14,246 nucleotides of DNA from NCBI GenBank assembly GCA_003601795.1, contig PIXU01000164.1, forward strand, positions 1 through 14,246. The letters run 5' to 3'. Position numbers and translations under genes: made by a program. Shown one piece after another: positions 5,961-12,715 of the stretch (position 1 is its first letter; the number at the start of each line of letters is the position of its first letter). The notes beneath the pieces were generated by a model. That model was not told where the DNA came from and did not search any database. It saw only the letters and a program-made list of their open reading frames with translations. The stretch is from Candidatus Methanophagales archaeon (GTDB lineage Archaea; Halobacteriota; Syntropharchaeia; Alkanophagales; Methanospirareceae).

Positions 5961-6129
5961 AACCACAAGATTTCACAAGAAACTTTTTCTTATGTAGGGT
6001 TCCACCCCACCACCCCGCAAGCCCTGTAAGGGCTTATAGAAAAGCTTTACCAAAAGAGCTTATTCGTTTTTCTTTTAGCACAGGTTTTCTTTTTGTAAAA
6101 AAGAAAAAGTGTTGTGTAATCTTGTGGTT
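5961..6129. repeat. Element A: 169-bp MITE-like repeat with terminal inverted repeats
   Basis: The left end AACCACAAGATTTCACAA (from 5961) and the right end TTGTGTAATCTTGTGGTT (to 6129) are inverted copies, matching at 18 of 20 bases over 5961-5980 and 6110-6129. Inside are a perfect hairpin AAGCCCT-GTA-AGGGCTT (6019-6035) and a 10-bp A/T hairpin with loop GTA (6085-6107). Bases 6066-6129 match 12527-12589 in inverse orientation at about 59 of 64 positions. There is no coding capacity. It lies between the rrp42 stop and the TFE promoter, so it may also end the superoperon transcript. Confidence 0.75.
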
Positions 6130-6143
6130 ATTTTTCAGAATTT

Positions 6144-6917
6144 CTACAAATACTTTCCCCTTATTTCCCCTGCTTTTTCTATCCCTATCTCCACCATTTC
6201 GGCTATCTGTGCTTCCTTTAGCCCGCCGCTGCCGCTCTTTTGCATCCCTGATAGCGTGCCATCGGCATTTGAAATCACCGTTACGCTGCTTGCAGCGGCA
6301 TTTCCCTCATCGAAACTCGGGTCAACTAAGATATTCCCCTCGATTTCTACCATTGTTGCCGCAACAGGTGTATCCCGCATCGGCAGTGTGTTTTCACCTG
6401 TTAAGCCATAGCGCTCGTTAGGTATGCGTAGGTTCAGAAGAGAAGCAATAGCACCCAGCGCAGCGGCATCTGTCAGGTTACCGTTGTCATCCAAGACGTG
6501 TATATCTATAAAAACCATCCATACCTTCTCTCCTTCTTCTATACATAATTTGTCCAGGTCTATTGCTTCCGACCCGCGAATGCCACGGTCTACCACCCTC
6601 GCGAGTTGTATGCTGTTTTCATTCGGCGGTCCGGACTCAAATTCCGGCGATGCCAGGGGAACAAGTTCCGCATTCGTTATTATCACTCCCTTATCCGGCG
6701 TATCGGGGAAAGGTGTGCCAGGTTCGACTTTTACGCCTACTAAAACGTCCGTATCCCCTATTTTCACACGTGCTGAACCTTCTGCGCGTTTTATTACGTC
6801 GCGCTCTACGCTTATATCACGGTATTCGCGAAATCCTCTGCCGTCTTCTCGCTTCCCGTTTCTCACCAGGTTGCATACATAATCGGTCCTTACGTCACTC
6901 ACTATTTCAAGTCCCAT
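6144..6917 (-). CDS. rrp42: Exosome complex subunit Rrp42
   Basis: A 257-residue RNase PH-fold protein, the non-catalytic partner of Rrp41 in the hexameric ring of the archaeal exosome, which degrades and tails RNA 3' to 5'. It shows GKREDGRGFREYRDI (21-35) at the N-terminus, a mid PNENSIQLARVVDRGIR stretch, and ILVDPSFDEGNAA near the C-terminus, characteristic of Rrp42. It helps bind RNA rather than cut it. The ATG at 6917 is three bases after the rrp41 stop, with GGAGGAGA ahead. It is the last gene of the superoperon; element A starts 15 bases beyond its stop. Confidence 0.95.
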   Translation of the reverse strand: MGLEIVSDVRTDYVCNLVRNGKREDGRGFREYRDISVERDVIKRAEGSARVKIGDTDVLVGVKVEPGTPFPDTPDKGVIITNAELVPLASPEFESGPPNENSIQLARVVDRGIRGSEAIDLDKLCIEEGEKVWMVFIDIHVLDDNGNLTDAAALGAIASLLNLRIPNERYGLTGENTLPMRDTPVAATMVEIEGNILVDPSFDEGNAAASSVTVISNADGTLSGMQKSGSGGLKEAQIAEMVEIGIEKAGEIRGKYL

Positions 6918-6919
6918 TT

Positions 6920-7657
6920 CTATCTCTCCTCCTTTTTGCTTTCATAATTTTGATTATATCGTGTGACTAATGCCGCTCGCTGTAACTCGTATATCTGATG
7001 ACATGCACCCATCGCAAGCTTCAGCCCTCGTTCAAATTCTTCTTTCGTCAAGCGCCCATCCATTTGCAGCGCGGTTATCGTGTTTGTACGCGCGATCATC
7101 GCTATCGGCATATCGGCTTCTCCATTATTATCTTCCACAGCATTTAAATCCAGTACCACCTCTCCATTTATTTTACCCACGGCAATCGAAGAAACTATGT
7201 CCTTCATTGGTATACCGGCATCCGCGAGAGCGATAGAAGCCGCGTTTATCCCCGCTGTTCTCGTTCCTGCATCTGACTGAAGTAGCTCTACATAGACTTC
7301 TATTCCCGCCTTTGGGTAAAGCTCTCTCATGATAACCGGGTCAAATGCTTCGCGACACACCTTCGATATCTCCACGCTCCTTCTATCTGGTCCTGGTCTT
7401 TTCCTATCATCCGTAGAAAAAGGCGCCATATTATACCTGAATTTGACCACCGCCATTTTCGCGTCTTGCGCGTGTCTCGGATGCATCTCCCTTGGTCCAT
7501 ATACCGCAGCTATCACCTTGTTATCACCTAATTCTAAGTAGCATGACCCATCTGCTCGTTTTAACACGCCAACCTCTATCTTTATAGGCCTGAGCTCGTC
7601 AAAACCTCTTCCATCCAATCGCTTTCCATCCTTTATAAGTTCTATTTCTTCTTTCAT
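6920..7657 (-). CDS. rrp41: Exosome complex exonuclease Rrp41
   Basis: The catalytic RNase PH-type subunit, which performs phosphorolysis of RNA and the reverse tailing reaction. In 245 residues it shows KRLDGRGFDELRPIKIE (12-28), RNA-contacting arginines in FSTDDRKRPGPDRRS (80-94), the phosphate-binding loop QSDAGTRTAG (127-136), and the acidic active-site strand EDNNGEADMPIA with Asp176 and Asp182. All expected catalytic residues are present. The ATG at 7657 follows the rrp4 stop by six bases and has GAGGAT upstream. It is bounded by rrp4 and rrp42 in the order used by most euryarchaea. Confidence 0.96.
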   Translation of the reverse strand: MKEEIELIKDGKRLDGRGFDELRPIKIEVGVLKRADGSCYLELGDNKVIAAVYGPREMHPRHAQDAKMAVVKFRYNMAPFSTDDRKRPGPDRRSVEISKVCREAFDPVIMRELYPKAGIEVYVELLQSDAGTRTAGINAASIALADAGIPMKDIVSSIAVGKINGEVVLDLNAVEDNNGEADMPIAMIARTNTITALQMDGRLTKEEFERGLKLAMGACHQIYELQRAALVTRYNQNYESKKEER

Positions 7658-7663
7658 TCTTCT

Positions 7664-8341
7664 TTATCCTCTTTCTTTTTCTTTTCTAAAAGAATCTAAA
7701 AATTCCGCTACTCTATCTGTTAAACCCGAAGTATGAGATTCCCTCGCAATCTTCAATATCACCATGGATGCGAGATCCATGTCATCCTCTTTGCCCCGTA
7801 TCCAAATACGACCATTCTTTGCAATGAATATAAAACAATTGCATTTCTCCTTTAGCATCTTTATCATTGAACCATTCCTGCCTATGACCCGCGGCACTTT
7901 AGTATGCGGTATTTCTACCAATCGTCCTCCTCTTCTCAGCTCAATGTCTTCTTGTAATGCCAACTCTATCTTCATCAGCGCGTTTACATCCATTACCTTT
8001 ACCACCACCAGATCATCTATATCCAGATATTCGCTCATGTTGCCAAACTCTATTTGCTCCCTCGTTATTCCCGAAAGTGCGGACACGTGTAATCGCGCTT
8101 CATAGGGCGAGGCGAGGTCAACAATCCAAAACGGAAATGAAATCCCGGTTATTTTACCTATTACCACATCCCCCCTTGATGGCATATATTTCCCTGAAAG
8201 CGGTACTACTTTTATCTCCCCTCGCTCACTCGCGATGCCATATTGCGATGCGTAAACCTTGCCTTCCTCTACGTAAGTTCCTTCTCCCGCACGTTTCGTC
8301 TCTTCAGAGAGAAAATCCCCTGGAACCACTACTTGATACAT
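7664..8341 (-). CDS. rrp4: Exosome complex RNA-binding protein Rrp4
   Basis: The RNA-binding cap of the archaeal exosome, sitting over the Rrp41-Rrp42 ring entrance. The 225 residues contain an N-terminal domain beginning VVVPGDFL, an S1 domain at about 55-128 (RGDVVIGKITGI onward), and a KH domain at about 145-205 with its RVIGRNGSMI loop (151-160). The ATG is at 8341 with TGGTGA upstream, formed by the end of the SBDS gene, whose stop is six bases away. A basic RKEKERG tail ends it. Confidence 0.95.
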   Translation of the reverse strand: MYQVVVPGDFLSEETKRAGEGTYVEEGKVYASQYGIASERGEIKVVPLSGKYMPSRGDVVIGKITGISFPFWIVDLASPYEARLHVSALSGITREQIEFGNMSEYLDIDDLVVVKVMDVNALMKIELALQEDIELRRGGRLVEIPHTKVPRVIGRNGSMIKMLKEKCNCFIFIAKNGRIWIRGKEDDMDLASMVILKIARESHTSGLTDRVAEFLDSFRKEKERG

Positions 8342-8346
8342 ATTTT

Positions 8347-9039
8347 TTATTTCACCATCCTCGTTTGAACTTCACCTTTTGTGATAGCATTCAAAAAAGA
8401 GAAAAGTTCATCCCGCATTCCTGCGGGCACTTGTACCAGCGCGATGAACGAGCCATCGGCTTGCCATTCCTCCTTCGTTACCCCATAATTCTTCTTTAGT
8501 TCGTAGATTCGCCCTGTATATGCGGCGGGAACTTTTATTGCTACCTCTATTTCCTCGATTTTTATCGGGATTATCGGTCTTATTGCCTTCACGGTCGCAC
8601 TCACCTGCTCGTCCACGGACTTAAACGGGTCGATGTGCACCTTTGCCTCTTTCATCGCTATCTCTATTCTTTGAGGTGGGTGAGGCGTGTTTGTCTTGGG
8701 GTTAATCGAAATTTGAGAAATTCTGTTTATCACCGCTTTCGTCTTCTCTTCCAGCTTTTTCTTCCTTTGCACTGCTGTAAGCTGCACCTCACCTTCTTTT
8801 AATATCTTCTTCGCTATTTCACGCGCATCAGAAGTAGAAAACACGCGCATCAAATCGGCTTCTGTTGCTTTTTCTCCTTTTGATGCGTTTTCAAATATCT
8901 CTTCCACCGCTAAAATATCTTCAATGTCCTCTTCAGCACCGCCTCTGAACAAGTCCGCCCTATCGGGGTCTACAAGGACCTCAAAATTCTTCTTACCCGA
9001 TTTATACCGTGCTATCACTGCCTTGTCCAGACTGACCAT
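8347..9039 (-). CDS. sbds: Ribosome maturation protein SBDS/SDO1
   Basis: The archaeal homologue of the Shwachman-Bodian-Diamond protein, which works with an elongation-factor-like GTPase to release the anti-association factor aIF6 from new 60S-type subunits. The 230 residues match the three-domain family. Domain I begins MVSLDKAVIARYKSG and includes LADEDILAVEEIF-like sequence. Domain II begins at about 90 with KKLEEKTKAVINRI and contains NPKTNTPHPPQRIE. Domain III, from about 160, ends GEVQTRMVK. The ATG at 9039 is 15 bases after the psmA stop, with AACAGGT upstream. Its place between psmA and rrp4 is the typical superoperon position. Confidence 0.95.
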   Translation of the reverse strand: MVSLDKAVIARYKSGKKNFEVLVDPDRADLFRGGAEEDIEDILAVEEIFENASKGEKATEADLMRVFSTSDAREIAKKILKEGEVQLTAVQRKKKLEEKTKAVINRISQISINPKTNTPHPPQRIEIAMKEAKVHIDPFKSVDEQVSATVKAIRPIIPIKIEEIEVAIKVPAAYTGRIYELKKNYGVTKEEWQADGSFIALVQVPAGMRDELFSFLNAITKGEVQTRMVK

Positions 9040-9053
9040 TTTATACCTGTTCC

Positions 9054-9836
9054 TTATTTCTCCTTCCCCTCTTCCTCTTTGCTTGCTCCTGTTCCCTCAG
9101 CAGCATTTTTGTTCCTTTTCTTCACTTTATTTATGTACGGCTCTAACTCGTCGGCACTCAAAATCCGGAACTTCTTCTTCTCTAATTCCGCAAGACCTGC
9201 ATCAATGGTTGTTATGTCTATCTTCCCCTCTGTCACAATATACAGGGATTCCAAACCGAGCAAGATGGCGTCCTTGAGCAGGATGTCCTCATTATACTTC
9301 TCCTCAAACATCTCGGTTACGACGCTCCTCCCGGAACCTATCGCAGTTGCTTTATATTCAAGCAATGCGCCACTTGGGTCGGTCTCAAGCAAATAACAGT
9401 CCCCATTATACACGCCCCCAATCAACAGTGCGGTACCGAAAGGGCGAAGGCCGCCTATTTGTGTATACGCTTGCTTAAAATCACATATCTTCTTCGCTAA
9501 GGTTTGCACGTCTATCGCTTCCCCATAAGCAATTTGGTTTATTTGCGCTTCTACTCTGCCTCTATCTATTAATACCCTCGCATCTGCGACCAATCCGGAA
9601 GTTGCAGCCCCTATATGCTCATCTATTTGAAATATTTTCTCTACGGAGCCACCTTCTAACAGACGAGAAGTCAACCTCTTGTCCACCAGTAGCACAACAC
9701 CATCCTGCGCCTTTATTCCCACTGCGGTAGTCCCCCTCTTCACCGCTTCTCTCGCATATTCCACCTGAAATAACCTTCCATCAGGGCTGAATACTGTTAT
9801 CGCCCTGTCATAACCCATCTGTGGCATCATTTGCAT
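9054..9836 (-). CDS. psmA: Proteasome subunit alpha
   Basis: The outer-ring subunit of the archaeal 20S proteasome, which gates substrate entry and docks regulatory ATPases such as PAN. From ATG 9836 it has 260 residues. It shows the alpha-type N-terminal signature YDRAITVFSPDGRLFQVEYA (9-28), then KRGTTAVGIKAQDGVVL, and later GGLRPFGTALLIGG. There is no catalytic N-terminal threonine, as expected for alpha. A GTG at 9845 lies inside the GAGGTGAT ribosome binding site, so the ATG is preferred. The C-terminus is a long charged KKRNKNAAEGTGASKEEE tail. It is the first gene of the superoperon leading to the exosome genes. Confidence 0.96.
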   Translation of the reverse strand: MQMMPQMGYDRAITVFSPDGRLFQVEYAREAVKRGTTAVGIKAQDGVVLLVDKRLTSRLLEGGSVEKIFQIDEHIGAATSGLVADARVLIDRGRVEAQINQIAYGEAIDVQTLAKKICDFKQAYTQIGGLRPFGTALLIGGVYNGDCYLLETDPSGALLEYKATAIGSGRSVVTEMFEEKYNEDILLKDAILLGLESLYIVTEGKIDITTIDAGLAELEKKKFRILSADELEPYINKVKKRNKNAAEGTGASKEEEGKEK

Positions 9837-9860
9837 TTCTATCACCTCTTTTTCTCTACT

Positions 9861-9881
9861 TTTATACTTTACTTATATCTC
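9861..9881 (-). promoter_or_regulatory. Candidate psmA superoperon TATA boxes
   Basis: Two TATA-like strings stand on the minus strand: GATATAAG (9872-9879) and TATAAAAG (9859-9866). The first fits better, because its expected start near 9850 leaves the GAGGTGAT site (9842-9849) in the message. The second would start transcription downstream of that site. Transcription running on from the tRNA gene is another possibility. Confidence 0.4.
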
Positions 9882-9884
9882 TCT

Positions 9885-9914
9885 GGTAAAGCTTTCTTTT
9901 TTTTTCGAAGAAAG
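9885..9914. repeat. T-rich hairpin after tRNA-Ala, related to elements A and B
   Basis: CTTTCTT (9892-9898) pairs with AAGAAAG (9908-9914) around a T-rich loop, just downstream of the tRNA 3' end. It probably acts as the tRNA terminator or processing boundary. The string GGTAAAGCTTTCT also occurs in element A (inverse orientation, TGGTAAAGCTTTTCT), and the same CTTTCTT/AAGAAAG hairpin occurs in element B at 12613-12629. It may therefore be a fragment of that family. Confidence 0.5.
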
Positions 9915-9919
9915 ATTTA

Positions 9920-9991
9920 TGGACTCGACGGGATTTGAACCCGTGGCATCCTCCTCGCGAAGGAGGCACTCTTCCACTGAGCTACGAGCCC
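9920..9991 (-). tRNA. tRNA-Ala, anticodon CGC
   Basis: A 72-base cloverleaf is read on the minus strand. The acceptor is GGGCTCG with CGAGTCC (one G-U pair) and discriminator A. The D arm is GCTC...GAGT. The anticodon stem CCTCC/GGAGG holds loop TTCGCGA, giving anticodon CGC, which reads the GCG alanine codon. A five-base variable loop and a T arm ACGGG-TTCAAAT-CCCGT follow. No intron is present and the CCA end is not encoded. It lies upstream of psmA on the same strand and is divergent from the LysE-type gene. Confidence 0.95.
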
Positions 9992-10096
9992 CGCCCATTA
10001 TTCCCAAGATACTTACTTACTAAATAACAATAAGTTAAGAGAATAATAATAAATAGATTAATAAGTTTCGAGTTTAAATGAGATGAGGTTAACGAC

Positions 10097-10792
10097 ATGG
10101 AGCTGATTTCTTCACCACTCATTATCGGAGCATCTCTGGTAGGAATAGGATTTCTGACAGGGCTGAGCGGTGCGTTGATACCTGGACCGCTGTTTGCATT
10201 TGTAATATCCGACACATTGAAGAAAGGAGCGTTATCAGGACCCCTAGCTATAATTGGACACATCTCCGTTGAATGCCCGTTAATAGTAGCAGTTGTAGTT
10301 TTAGGACTCGAATTGATGAGAAGCTATTTCAGTCACGTTGAAGCTCTGGTATATGTAATAGGGAGCCTTGCACTTATTTTAATCGCTTCACGCATTATCA
10401 AAGAAGCAAGGGCAAAGGGGTCCTCGCAGATAGAGAAGGAAACAAGGACGAAAATACGAGCGGCGAAATATAACAATTCGATTCTTGCCGGTTTTATCCT
10501 TACTGCTTTTAATCCCTCTTTTATACCTTGGTGGATAGGGATAGGGTTCCCGGTGTTATTCAGCGGCTTCCAACAACTGGCGTTAACAGGTATAATTTTG
10601 GTGACGCTGGGACATTTCCTCTCCGATTTTGCATGGTATTCTTTCGTCTCTTTCTCTTTTGCAAAGGGCAAGAATTTCTTCGTTGGGAGGCGATACGAAT
10701 GGACGATGCTCGTAATAGCTGTCTTTTTGATTGTTCTGGGTATTTGGTTCTTTGTTAGAGGTGCAGGTGTAGCTGTAACAGGATCGTATTAA
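10097..10792 (+). CDS. LysE/RhtB-type membrane exporter
   Basis: A 231-residue polytopic protein with about six hydrophobic segments. The N-terminal signature GFLTGLSGALIPGPLFAFV (17-35) carries the PGP motif of the LysE/RhtB amino-acid exporter superfamily. A second family-like stretch, AGFILTAFNPSFIPWW (130-145), starts the second half, which fits the usual inverted three-plus-three helix design. A hydrophilic KEARAKGSSQIEKETRTK loop lies between the halves. The substrate cannot be told. The ATG at 10097 has GATGAGGT eight bases ahead. The coiled-coil gene begins seven bases after its stop, so the two are likely one transcript. AT-rich sequence at 10020-10080, with boxes such as AATAAATAG and GTTTAAATG, holds the divergent promoters for this gene and the tRNA. 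Confidence 0.8.
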   Translation: MELISSPLIIGASLVGIGFLTGLSGALIPGPLFAFVISDTLKKGALSGPLAIIGHISVECPLIVAVVVLGLELMRSYFSHVEALVYVIGSLALILIASRIIKEARAKGSSQIEKETRTKIRAAKYNNSILAGFILTAFNPSFIPWWIGIGFPVLFSGFQQLALTGIILVTLGHFLSDFAWYSFVSFSFAKGKNFFVGRRYEWTMLVIAVFLIVLGIWFFVRGAGVAVTGSY

Positions 10793-10799
10793 GATTAAA

Positions 10800-12080
10800 A
10801 TGAAGTGGCTAAAGAGAATTTTTGGGAAGGAAGAAATACCGACCACCGTCACCTTCGATGGAATAGATGCGTGGTTGGAGATAGCAACGGAAACGCTATT
10901 TCGTGGTCTGAGCACAAGTGCTGAACCGTTATATGAAGAGATAAAGGACATACGTGAGCAACTCAAGCACTGCATTTCAGAGCTTCAGGATGCCGAACCG
11001 GCGGAGGATATGCCGGCACAGGTAGAAAAAATAGGATTGTCCGGTCGAGATAAAATGGTAAAACGTCTCCATTCACTGACCGAAAAAATGCAGATTCCGA
11101 ACCAAACCGATTATAAAACCGTTTTATCCTTTTATGACTCCACTGCATCCAGTATAGCGTTTGTCTTCGACAAATCATCGAAGACCATCTACCATGTTCG
11201 GTCACTCTTCCCAGATGAGGTTAAGGAAACCGTTGCAGAACTAAATCGGTTGAGAACGGCACTTGACCAGCTTATCGCACCCATACGCGGTAAAGAGACT
11301 CAGATTATGCATTTGGAACGGGTGCCAGGGATAGTAGAGGACATAAAAGGGCTAAAATCGAGAATAGAAAAGGAAAAGGAGAACGTTAGTGCGCGAGAGA
11401 ACGAGTGCTCTGCGCTCGAGCGGGAAATAGAAAAAGAAGGGAAAAGATTGAGCGCGATTGAAGATCAGGAAGAATGGATGCGGTTCAAAGCACTCGAAAC
11501 AGAATTGTTTTCCCTGGAGCAGGAGTTGAGCACACTCGAATCGGGCGTTAGCAAATTGTTCTTACCGATTAACAAAGAACTCAACCTGTTGAAGAAGCAG
11601 GATGAGACGGGACGGCATACGCTTACTCCCGATGAGCGAAAAGCGGTATCTTCAATCCTGTCTTCTCCAATTCGTGCGCTCGATGAGGACATCAACGGGT
11701 TTCTGAGCTCTATAAAGGATGTTATTGAAGGAGATAGCTCTATCCTGAAGGAGCGAAAGCGAGACAAGACACTGAAATGGATAGACCGCCTGTTAAATAG
11801 CAAGTTAGCGACTGTAAACGAAAAACGAGAAGGATTACAATCGCGAATTGTGCACATTAAAGGCGAACTTTCGGAGATGACAATACAGAAAGAACGAAAA
11901 AAAGTCGAACAATCAATTGCATCTGCCAGGGGACAACTCACGCGATTACGAGAAGGAGTAGAGCGCTCAAAACGGCATGTAGTTTCGCTGGAAGAGGAAC
12001 TAGAAGCAAAAACGAGGGATTTATCCGGTACGTTGGAAGCGATTGCGGGTAAGCCGGTAGAGGTGAATTTAGACGTCTAA
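10800..12080 (+). CDS. Large coiled-coil protein, unknown function
   Basis: A 426-residue soluble, charged protein without signal peptide or membrane segment. It opens MKWLKRIFGKEE. Residues about 135-245 and 320-415 are heptad-rich and probably coiled coils (KSRIEKEKENVSARENE, then EEELEAKTRDL). A less helical middle, about 250-320, includes LTPDERKAVSSILSSP. A smaller N-terminal part, about 15-130, may be globular. There is no Walker A or ATPase motif, so it is not a whole SMC/Rad50-type protein despite the look of the coils. It starts seven bases after the exporter gene. Its last 12 bases are shared tail to tail with the archease gene. Confidence 0.75.
   Translation: MKWLKRIFGKEEIPTTVTFDGIDAWLEIATETLFRGLSTSAEPLYEEIKDIREQLKHCISELQDAEPAEDMPAQVEKIGLSGRDKMVKRLHSLTEKMQIPNQTDYKTVLSFYDSTASSIAFVFDKSSKTIYHVRSLFPDEVKETVAELNRLRTALDQLIAPIRGKETQIMHLERVPGIVEDIKGLKSRIEKEKENVSARENECSALEREIEKEGKRLSAIEDQEEWMRFKALETELFSLEQELSTLESGVSKLFLPINKELNLLKKQDETGRHTLTPDERKAVSSILSSPIRALDEDINGFLSSIKDVIEGDSSILKERKRDKTLKWIDRLLNSKLATVNEKREGLQSRIVHIKGELSEMTIQKERKKVEQSIASARGQLTRLREGVERSKRHVVSLEEELEAKTRDLSGTLEAIAGKPVEVNLDV
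12069..12080. other. 12-bp palindromic overlap of two convergent stop regions
   Basis: TTAGACGTCTAA is a perfect palindrome. On the plus strand it ends the coiled-coil gene as Leu-Asp-Val-stop; on the minus strand it ends archease in exactly the same way. Confidence 0.95.
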
Positions 12081-12506
12081 AACGACCCTCGCATGCCAAA
12101 TCTCGTTCCTCTTTATCTCCATCATGTTGTACGTAACGGCTTTTATTATTATGCCTGATTCGTGTTTGTACGGGTCGAATCTGCCGCCTCTGCACGTACC
12201 CGTTATGCTGAAATCCATGGAATTCACGTCTATATCAAACTTTTTCATGACCAGCGATTCGGCTTCGAACATAAAAATCATCTCGTCCAGCCAATCGAAC
12301 ATCAAGCTGTAGAGGTCTTCGGATTTTATCTCTATTTCTCGCTCCCACTCTTCCTCTTCTTCTATCTCGTCCACATCGGTCATGAAGCTGTAAGTTGCAA
12401 TAGCAGCATTAGCAAATAGTTCCTCCAGCGTATCGCCATACGCCTCGAATCCCACGTCTGAGGGATGCTCGATATAGACATATTTTGTCTTTTTTTTTCT
12501 TTCCAT
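12069..12506 (-). CDS. Archease (RtcB tRNA ligase activator)
   Basis: Archease speeds the guanylylation and turnover of the RNA ligase RtcB, which joins tRNA halves after intron removal. The 145 residues fit the SHS2-fold family: YIEHPSDVGFEAYG at 11-24 (His14, Asp17), TLEELFANAA at 26-35, a later GIIIKAVTYNMMEI strand, and the C-terminal WHARVVLDV with Asp144, an expected metal ligand. An acidic insert (EIEEEEEWERE, 47-57) follows the first domain. The ATG is at 12506 with no clear ribosome binding site. Element B ends 20 bases upstream, so the promoter probably lies within or beyond that element. Confidence 0.92.
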   Translation of the reverse strand: MERKKKTKYVYIEHPSDVGFEAYGDTLEELFANAAIATYSFMTDVDEIEEEEEWEREIEIKSEDLYSLMFDWLDEMIFMFEAESLVMKKFDIDVNSMDFSITGTCRGGRFDPYKHESGIIIKAVTYNMMEIKRNEIWHARVVLDV

Positions 12507-12526
12507 GTTTTCTTTGCCCGATACAT

Positions 12527-12715
12527 AACTACAGATTACACAACACTTTTTCTTTTTGTAAAAAAGAAAACCTGTGCTAAAAGAAAAACAAAGACCTGTT
12601 TCTTTAGCCAGGCTTTCTTTTTAAGAAAGATTGTTAGTTAAGGTTTTTACCGAAGGTAAAAAGTTGTTGGTAAAGCATTTGTTTCAGAAAAGGTTTATTG
12701 TGAGATCTCGTGGTT
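12527..12715. repeat. Element B: 189-bp MITE-like repeat reaching into panE
   Basis: The left end AACTACAGATTACACAACA (12527-12545) and the right end TTGTGAGATCTCGTGGTT (12698-12715) match element A's ends. The first 63 bases equal the inverse of element A's last 64, except one substitution and one deletion in the terminal repeat and the three-base loop of the A/T hairpin. Inside are hairpins CTTTCTT/AAGAAAG (12613-12629) and TTTTTACC/GGTAAAAA (12644-12662), plus a TTGGTAAAGC string also in element A. No protein is encoded except that the right end forms the last codons of panE. Confidence 0.75.

Noticed and set aside
6019..6035. AAGCCCT-GTA-AGGGCTT hairpin considered as a stand-alone terminator or regulatory RNA
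   Set aside because: It lies inside element A and is not followed by a T run on the minus strand, so it is described as part of the repeat.
5961..6129. Element A considered as a CRISPR fragment or riboswitch
   Set aside because: There are no regularly spaced direct repeats and no known aptamer pattern; the terminal inverted repeats explain it better.
10583..10975. Minus-strand frame spanning the exporter/coiled-coil junction
   Set aside because: It is antisense to two co-directional genes with better evidence and has no recognisable domain.
10800..12080. Coiled-coil protein considered as SbcC/Rad50 or SMC
   Set aside because: No Walker A, Walker B or signature motif is present; only the coils resemble those proteins.
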